Below are positions 35,513 to 40,589 of a stretch of 40,589 nucleotides of DNA, piece after piece. The stretch spans positions 1 to 40,589 of the forward strand of contig NZ_PVWN01000041.1 of assembly GCF_003003885.1 (NCBI RefSeq). The letters run 5' to 3'. This DNA is from Chlorogloea sp. CCALA 695 (GTDB lineage Bacteria; Cyanobacteriota; Cyanobacteriia; Cyanobacteriales; Chroococcidiopsidaceae). The translations under genes were made by a program, and so were the position numbers. Under the pieces are notes generated by a model, which ran no database searches, was not told the origin of the DNA, and saw only the letters and a program-made list of their open reading frames with translations. Within the stretch, counting starts at the first letter, position 1. Each line of letters opens with the position of its first letter.

Positions 35513-36355
35513 ATGAGTAAAAGACCTAAAGGTTGGTATGAGGCGCTCGTTATTCGTCCTGTAATGAGTGTAGATGGCTATGAGAGCCATGAAAAGGTAT
35601 GCGGTTATGTTGCTGATATCTACTTTTCTGTCAAAGAAAATGAGATTCGTCAGAAATTGGCAACTGGTAGTCCAAATTCAATATATACGTCTCTTTACAC
35701 TCTCTACAAAGTAGGTGAAGCTAAATGTCCTGCTTATTGGGTGGGTAAAGATTTGCTAACAGCACTTATGCAATCAGACCTAACCCTTGAAGCTGATAGC
35801 TTACACTGGGCAATGAAGACTGGAATTTTTATACTGCCCAAAAATGTAGTTTTGTCTCCAGAGAAACGTAGCATTGGGGCAATCTTTTGGCACTACGATC
35901 AGGGCGACGATTATCTTTACTGGACTGCAATTGATGGATCTAGCTTCTTCTGCCGCAGGTTTAAGGTAAGTGATAATATGCGACAATTAACTTACGCCGA
36001 TGCCCAAGATGTCGATCCGCAAGCCGTTGTAGAGTTTAATAGTTATTTGCAATCAATATTCCTGCGACTAATTCTAATCATGGAATGCCGCCCTGAATTA
36101 GTAGATACAGAATCTCAAGTAATCAGAGTAAATCTTGGATTTGCCAAGAATAAAGCTAAAGATTTCTACGAACCTCTGTGGATTGGGAAGAATTACCGCG
36201 TCAAGTCCGAAGATACATCAGAACGGGGTGGTACTCATGCTTCTCCCCGCGTTCATTGGCGCAGAGGGTACTTGCGAAATCAACCCTATGGGGAAGGCAG
36301 ACAGCACAGAAAATTAGTTTGGATTGAACCAGTTATAGTTATGGGCAAAGCTTAA
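35513..36355 (+). CDS. AcrVA2-like domain protein
   Basis: A 280-aa protein, 10 bp after the HNH gene with AAGGAAGG as ribosome site, so co-transcribed. The middle has GIFILPKNVVLSPEKRSIGA then IFWHYDQGDDYLYWTAID. The end has PLWIGKNYRV, then ASPRVHWRRGYLRNQPYGEG and KLVWIEPVIV. This end pattern (H-x-R-R-G-x-x-x-x-Q-x-x-G-x-G ... W-x-P-x-x-V) resembles the C-terminus of AcrVA2, which in Moraxella blocks Cas12a production. Broad relatives of unknown function share it, so an anti-CRISPR role here is only a possibility. No cas gene is in the window. Confidence 0.55.
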   Translation: MSKRPKGWYEALVIRPVMSVDGYESHEKVCGYVADIYFSVKENEIRQKLATGSPNSIYTSLYTLYKVGEAKCPAYWVGKDLLTALMQSDLTLEADSLHWAMKTGIFILPKNVVLSPEKRSIGAIFWHYDQGDDYLYWTAIDGSSFFCRRFKVSDNMRQLTYADAQDVDPQAVVEFNSYLQSIFLRLILIMECRPELVDTESQVIRVNLGFAKNKAKDFYEPLWIGKNYRVKSEDTSERGGTHASPRVHWRRGYLRNQPYGEGRQHRKLVWIEPVIVMGKA

Positions 36356-36431
36356 AAAGGTTTTAAAGCGGTAGCCTTAAAGCTAATAGTCCTTAGATGT
36401 TGGGTCTATTCCCAAAAACTTATTCCTACAT

Positions 36432-36459
36432 TATTATACATAGTAAACGATGTATAATA
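36432..36459. promoter_or_regulatory. Palindrome with overlapping -10-like sequences
   Basis: TATTATACAT (36432-36441) and ATGTATAATA (36450-36459) are perfect 10-bp inverted arms around AGTAAACG. Each arm contains a TATAAT-like sequence, so the palindrome may be both promoter and operator for the gene at 36539. Confidence 0.45.
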
Positions 36460-36538
36460 TTAGGTATAAGCGATTTCTCATGACTTGGCGGTACAAGGCG
36501 CGATCGCAATTCCCATTAGTTAAAAGGAATTACTCTCT

Positions 36539-37003
36539 ATGAAAGCACAGATATATGTCAATCGGCATATTATTCGAGCTAACAAGAAGGCGACTAAGGA
36601 AACGGGTGAGTTGGTGGACGCTCCGGCGCTCACTGTCGATACTTACCTTGGGTCAATCAATGCTAAAGAAGTTGAGTTTACGGACAATTACAAGCTAATT
36701 CAAGATGCTGCGAAAGCAAAATGTTCGGGGACTACAATTTGGCTAGAAAGTGAATTTGCAAGCTTAATAATTGATGGTGTGAAAGCCAACCGTTTAATGT
36801 TCGATAAATCTATCAAGAAGTCAACAATAACTTATAGCAATGTTGAAGAAGTTTACAATGGATGGATAGCTTACGATACTTTACTGAAACATACTAAAAA
36901 GTTTCGTAATTCAAGCTCATTGAATCCTTCTCTTAATACGTTAGGCGATCATCTCTTAGCCTGGTATGAAGATTTCGGTAGACAGTATTTATTAGCTCAC
37001 TAA
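36539..37003 (+). CDS. Hypothetical protein (154 aa)
   Basis: The N-terminal half (MKAQIYVNRHIIRANKKATK, DAPALTVDTYLGSINAKEVE, GTTIWLESEFASLIIDGVKA) is a compact mixed alpha/beta region. The C-terminal half (SNVEEVYNGWIAYDTLLKHT, NPSLNTLGDHLLAWYEDFGR) is helical. The ribosome site AAAAGGAA lies 8 bp upstream. Family not recognised. It is the first of a run of small accessory genes. Confidence 0.6.
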   Translation: MKAQIYVNRHIIRANKKATKETGELVDAPALTVDTYLGSINAKEVEFTDNYKLIQDAAKAKCSGTTIWLESEFASLIIDGVKANRLMFDKSIKKSTITYSNVEEVYNGWIAYDTLLKHTKKFRNSSSLNPSLNTLGDHLLAWYEDFGRQYLLAH

Positions 37004-37117
37004 CCCGGTCTATTTCTTGTAGGTGAAACTTCTCGGTTACTATTTTTGAATAAGTAGGATACAGAAGACTTTTATAAATTATTCATTCACTTAATAAAAA
37101 TTGGAGAATTAAATTTT

Positions 37118-37318
37118 ATGTTTATACTAAACAAAGAAGGAAAAGTTCGCTTGTATTTTACTGAAGATAAAATATGTATTGGCTCCTACAATGAAGTAGA
37201 AAAGTACGAGCAAAAAATGAAGAAAACCTGCTGGGCATCTGATTTTTTTAAGTTTCCCCCAGATTATAATCCGATTGGGAAAAGCTTAGAAAGTATTGAA
37301 TCCGTTGTACAAGAGTAA
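37118..37318 (+). CDS. Hypothetical 66-aa protein
   Basis: MFILNKEGKVRLYFTEDKIC, then GSYNEVEKYEQKMKKTCWAS and FFKFPPDYNPIGKSLESIES. It has a small beta-rich start and a helical middle. TTGGAGAA lies upstream as ribosome site. Not recognised. Confidence 0.5.
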   Translation: MFILNKEGKVRLYFTEDKICIGSYNEVEKYEQKMKKTCWASDFFKFPPDYNPIGKSLESIESVVQE

Positions 37319-37402
37319 CTTCTAAATTTGAAATTAGTAGCTAACGACAGCCCAAAACTTTATTTTGTAGCAGTCAATTAATTACCAATTGGAGAAAAAA
37401 GA

Positions 37403-37618
37403 ATGGATAAACAAAAGCTTCTAAGTTCTGCTCATAGCTTCGGAGCCGAAGCTAGAGCTAACCAAAGAACCTCATTCATGACTAAAGATGATAGGGATGA
37501 CTTGATTCATACTGCTGGCGTATTGAAGTGGAGTGACTTGCCCGAAGAACTAAGAGACGAACTGCAAGCAGCGTTTTATGCGGGTTTTCAAGCTGAATCT
37601 AAATATTACTTAAGTTGA
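37403..37618 (+). CDS. Hypothetical 71-aa protein
   Basis: MDKQKLLSSAHSFGAEARAN then LKWSDLPEELRDELQAAFYA and GFQAESKYYLS. Mostly helical, with an acidic/hydrophobic pattern typical of small regulatory or antitoxin-like proteins but no DNA-binding motif. A TTGGAGAAAAAAGA ribosome site precedes it. Function unknown. Confidence 0.55.
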   Translation: MDKQKLLSSAHSFGAEARANQRTSFMTKDDRDDLIHTAGVLKWSDLPEELRDELQAAFYAGFQAESKYYLS

Positions 37619-37886
37619 CTGATATTTACAGCAATATGTTTGAGAAAAGTTCGCGCTTCCGGGTTTCCCGTACACCATAAATTTACATGAGTGATTTAAC
37701 AAAAGCAATTTCAATAGCAACTTCCGCTCACAAAAATCAAGTGGATAAAGGGGGTAAGCCTTATATCGAGCATCCACTCAGAGTAATGAAACAAATGATG
37801 TCCGATGCAGCACGGATTGTTGCTGTACTGCATGATGTAATTGAAGATTCTGATTACAGTTTGGACGATCTAGTAACGGCGGGATT

Positions 37887-38158
37887 GGGGGTAAATGAGC
37901 ATTGATTCCGAAAGTTACGCTAAGGCTAAAAACCTTGCTAGGTAAGCATTATATCAATCAATATTTTTTGAAATTCTCATTGTACCAATTAGAATATAGC
38001 CTATTTAATACAGTATTTTAATACGGTATAGCAAGGGTTTGAAGCCCTTAAATTTCAGAGACTTCAATTGATACAGTTTTGTCCCTGGCGATCGCAGTGT
38101 TGAAAGCGGCTTATTAAGTCCTTAGCGTAACTTTCGGAATCAATGCTCATTTCACCCC
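37887..38158 (+). repeat. MITE-like element, copy 2, with target duplication
   Basis: A 272-bp element with inverted ends GGGG-T/G-AAATGAGCATTGATTCC then GAAAGTTACGCTAAGG. They match over ~39 bp apart from two positions. It is flanked by the direct repeat GGATT (37882-37886 and 38159-38163). It lies inside the HD-domain gene, so it was mobile or mobilised. Its interior is similar to copy 1 at 5773-6038, and neither copy encodes a protein. Confidence 0.88.
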
Positions 38159-38260
38159 GGATTTAGCGAGGAGATCGTACAGGCTGTTGAAGCGCTGACT
38201 AAGCAAAATGGTGAATCCTACAAAAATTACTTGCGGCGAATCAAAACTAATCCAATTGCG

Positions 38261-38290
38261 ATAGCGCCAGCGCGCTCGCAGAGCTTCGCG
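38261..38290 (+). repeat. 30-bp GC-rich in-frame insertion (small dispersed repeat type)
   Basis: ATAGCGCCAGCGCGCTCGCA and GAGCTTCGCG interrupt the conserved NPIA/VKLADL junction of the HD gene, adding IAPARSQSFA. It is bounded by GCG on both sides, contains short palindromes (AGCGCGCT) and is far more GC-rich than its surroundings. It resembles the small mobile repeats described in cyanobacterial genomes. Confidence 0.6.
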
Positions 38291-38406
38291 GTAAAGCTTG
38301 CAGATTTACAAGACAACATGGATTTGACTCGCCTGCCAATCATTACAGAAAAAGATATTGAACGCCAGAAAAAATATTCGCGCAGCAGTAGCTACATTAA
38401 AAAATA

Positions 38407-38640
38407 ATGGGTAAGTCTAAACAACAACAGTGGAATGAGAAACATCCTGATATAGTTCAAACAGCACAGGCAGAATACAACAAAAAACGACCAGTTTGGT
38501 CATTCCGCCCTACACCTGAAAATATACAATGGCTGGAAGAAGAACGCTGGAATGATGATAACGATAAACCTGAAAGTGATGCTACACTTCTCAATCGCAA
38601 GTTAAACAAATTAAGACTCTTGGAGCAACAAGGGTTTTAG
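38407..38640 (+). CDS. Hypothetical 77-aa protein
   Basis: The start ATG overlaps the stop of the HD gene (TAATG), indicating coupling to it. MGKSKQQQWNEKHPDIVQTA then YNKKRPVWSFRPTPENIQWL and LLNRKLNKLRLLEQQGF. A basic N-terminus and a helical tail; a small DNA-binding or regulatory protein is possible, but no motif is decisive. Confidence 0.6.
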   Translation: MGKSKQQQWNEKHPDIVQTAQAEYNKKRPVWSFRPTPENIQWLEEERWNDDNDKPESDATLLNRKLNKLRLLEQQGF

Positions 38641-38698
38641 ATTACTAATACTATTATTAATGACAAATTGAATCTTTAACTTCGCTTTTATATAGCTA

Positions 38699-39199
38699 AT
38701 GAATGATAACTTAGAATACTTATTAAAGTTTTTAAATCAACAGGCAGACTTAATTGACAGTATCTATAAAAAATCTACAACCCCTCGAAAAAGCAGTCAA
38801 CGACTGATATTAGAAAATGGTTTACCTTTTTTGACAATGAGCAAACCTAGTCCGTTCAAAGGTGAACCTAAATCTTGTTACCAAAACTGTACATCTGCCT
38901 TGTTGAAATACCCAGAACTAAGTTACTGCGAAGGATTTGCTATTTCTAAGGAAGTGTCATTTACCGTTGCTCATGCTTGGTTAATAGATAACAACTCGCA
39001 AGTAATTGATCCTACGTGGAACGAAGATTATACTGAATCTACTTATTTTGGGGTGGTTTTTACTAATGAGTTTGTAAAAAAAATAGCCTTAAAAACTAAG
39101 CATTATGGAATATTAGAAAACTACTATGTAGACAAATATCAAATATTACAACAGGGATTTCCTAAAGGCGCACTGCATCCTAAATTTCATGTTAACTGA
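38699..39199 (+). CDS. Hypothetical protein with papain-like C-H-D layout
   Basis: A 166-aa protein. The order KSCYQNCTSALL (Cys 60-64), VAHAWLIDNNSQ (His ~92) and VIDPTWNED (Asp ~103) resembles the Cys-His-Asp core of papain- or transglutaminase-like phage and plasmid proteins. In those, HAWL-x-D and V-I-D-P-T-W are recurrent. The rest (YFGVVFTNEFVKKI) continues the beta sheet. Proteolysis, deamidation or crosslinking are all possible, so substrate and role are unknown. No partner gene is evident. Confidence 0.6.
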   Translation: MNDNLEYLLKFLNQQADLIDSIYKKSTTPRKSSQRLILENGLPFLTMSKPSPFKGEPKSCYQNCTSALLKYPELSYCEGFAISKEVSFTVAHAWLIDNNSQVIDPTWNEDYTESTYFGVVFTNEFVKKIALKTKHYGILENYYVDKYQILQQGFPKGALHPKFHVN

Positions 39200-39345
39200 A
39201 TCTTTCTAAGATAAGCGCAAGTTTTTCTCCAAACCCTTATAAATCGAATTGTGACGCTGCCCCTAACTCCTTAATGCGCGTACTATTGGGCTGAATTATT
39301 CAATTACTCAAAAATTGCTCGTTATGACGAAGAACCCGCCAGAAA

Positions 39346-40032
39346 CTACTTGAGCGGAGATTCGTCGTAGTGTGCCAGCAGATCGGCTATATCTTGGTAG
39401 ATGGCAATGCAACCTGCCTTACGCAAGTTTTCTTCGGCGAAACCACCAGAAAGTACACCAATCGTGCGTAGGTTCGCCTTACCTGCTGCTTCTGCGTCAT
39501 AGGGTGTGTCGCCCACAACAATGACATTATTAGGAGCAACGTTACCTAACTTATCCAGCGTGACAAAGAACAGATCCGGATCTGGCTTAGACGATTTTAC
39601 CTCTGTGGTAGTAGTTGCAGCATCGATTAAATCTTCAATATTCAGAATCTGTGTGTAGGCTGCCACATCGTCCTTTGTAGCCGAGGAAGCTAGAGCAAGG
39701 AGTTTGCCGTCTGCTTTAATTGTCATGAACAACTCACGCACTTGAGGAAAAGCTTTTATCCGGGGATGATATTCCCTCTTGTTGAGTTCCCTGCGATAAT
39801 CTCGCATCCGTTCACCGAAAGTAGGGCTTTGACCATCATCTGAAGTGTTAAGTTCTTCCAGGGAGAAAAAGACTGGCATTAACTTGTCACTCCCTTTACC
39901 GATCTGGAGGCGTATTTGCTCGTAAGGAATCTGATGACCAAAGTGAGTGAAGGTTCTCTCCCAGGACTGGGCATGAAAGTCAACAGTATCAACCAGTGTT
40001 CCGTCGATGTCAAAGATTACAGCTTCGATCAC
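39346..40032 (-). CDS. HAD-family phosphatase (phosphoglycolate phosphatase-like)
   Basis: A 228-aa HAD hydrolase with nucleophile motif FDIDGTLVDT (residues 7-16) and a helical cap with FHAQSWERTFTHFGHQIPYE. Motif II is LALASSAT (residues ~111-118), motif III the Lys in KSSKPDPDLF, and motif IV VVGDTPYDAEAAGKANLRTI. This is the subfamily-I arrangement of phosphoglycolate and beta-phosphoglucomutase-type enzymes. The substrate is not set by sequence. All catalytic residues are present. It stands alone. Confidence 0.9.
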   Translation of the reverse strand: MIEAVIFDIDGTLVDTVDFHAQSWERTFTHFGHQIPYEQIRLQIGKGSDKLMPVFFSLEELNTSDDGQSPTFGERMRDYRRELNKREYHPRIKAFPQVRELFMTIKADGKLLALASSATKDDVAAYTQILNIEDLIDAATTTTEVKSSKPDPDLFFVTLDKLGNVAPNNVIVVGDTPYDAEAAGKANLRTIGVLSGGFAEENLRKAGCIAIYQDIADLLAHYDESPLK

Positions 40033-40301
40033 AAATTGTTTGCTCTGATGAAGAGTAGTAAAACGTTAATCTATATTGCAGCAAAATTAGCCGCAGAAAT
40101 GTTCTGCCGCAAGATAGGTAGACGGGCGTTGGTGGGCAACGGGAAATGTATCCAAAAATAACTTGAAAGTAAAATGAGCGATGGTCTTAATCGGAACACC
40201 CGTGGCTTAACGCGCGTGCTATTTGTGGCAGAGACGATTACGCATAGCGTAGTGCTGGAGGCGATCACTCGTTTAGTTCTAGGGGATAGTTTAAAGTGCC
40301 A

Positions 40302-40478
40302 CTATTTAGTTATTTTAGCAGGTATCAAAAGTGTGACTCTATTCTTTTCAATTTCCGATGCGGTTAGCTTATCTTGGCACTCTTTGTAAAAATCTTGTGC
40401 TTCAGAATCAGTATCAAAAGTAAACTGAATTCTTTTAGATATAACGTTAATGTTATCTGAGTTAGTTTTGCGCCTCAT
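40302..40478 (-). CDS. Small 58-aa protein
   Basis: Minus-strand ATG 40478 to TAG 40302: MRRKTNSDNINVISKRIQFT, then FDTDSEAQDFYKECQDKLTA and SEIEKNRVTLLIPAKITK. A basic start, a beta strand (RIQFTFDT), a helix (SEAQDFYKECQDKL) and a final strand (RVTLLIPA) make a plausible small fold. A CAAAAGACT spacer lies upstream but no strong ribosome site. A TTCTAGGGGA motif (40277) lies just downstream. Family not recognised. Confidence 0.5.
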   Translation of the reverse strand: MRRKTNSDNINVISKRIQFTFDTDSEAQDFYKECQDKLTASEIEKNRVTLLIPAKITK

Positions 40479-40589
40479 TAGTCTTTTGCTTACTTTTCCA
40501 CAACTACATATTACCTTAGCTCGGCTTTAGCCATTAGGCAGCATAGCAAAGTAAGTCAGACCAACATTTGAAGAATGTTCGCGGGACAT

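Larger units (their letters stand above)
37687..38407 (+). pseudogene. HD-domain (p)ppGpp hydrolase-like gene interrupted by a MITE
   Basis: The first part reads AISIATSAHKNQVDKGGKPY, IEHPLRVMKQ and IVAVLHDVIEDSDYSLDDLV, with the HD metal motif (LHDVIED) of RelA/SpoT-type small hydrolases. At 37887 the MITE begins and a stop follows. After the element the same gene resumes: FSEEIVQAVEALTKQNGESY, LRRIKTNPIA, VKLADLQDNMDLTRLP, ending RSSSYIKK at 38407. Removing the element with one GGATT copy restores TAGFSEE in frame. A 30-bp in-frame insert at 38261-38290 is a second foreign piece. The stop overlaps the next ATG. Confidence 0.88.
19522..40286. repeat. Dispersed 10-mer TTCTAGGGGA (16 exact copies)
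   Basis: Plus orientation at 19522, 21324, 22286, 22418, 22635, 25890, 27165, 27270, 27836 and 40277. Minus orientation (TCCCCTAGAA) at 22242, 22320, 22386, 22446, 24982 and 29288. Most copies are preceded by G. They occur in coding and non-coding DNA and in several reading frames. I found no exact copy in positions 1-19500. Confidence 0.85.

Noticed and set aside
37118-37618. Toxin-antitoxin pair formed by the two small genes
   Set aside because: They are ~85 bp apart, not overlapping, and neither shows a known toxin fold or antitoxin DNA-binding motif.
40174-40389. Plus-strand ORF near the end of the window
   Set aside because: It overlaps the better-supported minus-strand gene 40302-40478, has no ribosome site and its product looks random.
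1-40589. Prophage
   Set aside because: No capsid, terminase, tail, portal or integrase gene was found; the mobile content is insertion sequences, introns and plasmid-like genes.

Overview
The window looks cyanobacterial. The HIP1 octamer GCGATCGC is frequent, and there is a PEP-CTERM protein, DUF4331, DUF4394 and DUF4238 families, several IS630-type elements and cyanobacterial-type group II introns. I cannot name the species. No rRNA, tRNA, CRISPR array or phage structural gene was seen. The mixture suggests a plasmid or an accessory chromosomal region.

Layout. 1-2.9 kb: two adjacent decayed insertion sequences. 3.1-11.9 kb: an envelope or stress-type block. An ECF sigma factor and its RskA-like anti-sigma lie next to a secreted DUF4394 protein on the minus strand. 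Divergent from them are a PEP-CTERM protein, a DUF4331 gene broken by one stop codon, a membrane-anchored TPR protein, a NicO/RcnA-like metal transporter and a small secreted Cys-containing protein. 12-14.1 kb: a STAND-type ATPase with a GNAT-like middle and a C-terminal HTH. 14.5-17.4 kb: an IS graveyard (IS630-type copies plus an IS701 remnant) ending in a 5'-truncated photolyase. 19.1-22.8 kb: an XRE repressor divergent from a tightly coupled three-gene operon. The last gene of that operon overlaps, in another frame, a complete-looking C5 cytosine methyltransferase. 23-27.1 kb: a GIY-YIG protein, a broken DUF4238 gene, a membrane-anchored PD-(D/E)XK-like nuclease and a DoxX-family protein.

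27.3-34.1 kb: a UvrD-like helicase gene split just after its Walker A helix by a 4.4 kb insertion. I read this as a twintron: one group II intron nested in domain I of another, each with an intact-looking reverse transcriptase. Removing both restores an 810-codon frame exactly. 34.3-40.5 kb: a ScoMcrA-like HNH restriction enzyme followed at once by an AcrVA2-like protein, then several small hypothetical genes. An HD-hydrolase gene here is broken by a MITE with a target duplication. A papain-fold-like protein, a HAD hydrolase and a short unlisted gene close the window.

From 19.5 kb onward the CTAG-containing motif TTCTAGGGGA recurs 16 times on either strand, in genes and between them, and I see no copy in the first 19.5 kb. 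This separates the right half from the left. The strongest leads are the twintron, the methyltransferase/ORF overlap, the CTAG motif, and the MITE whose two arms change together between copies.
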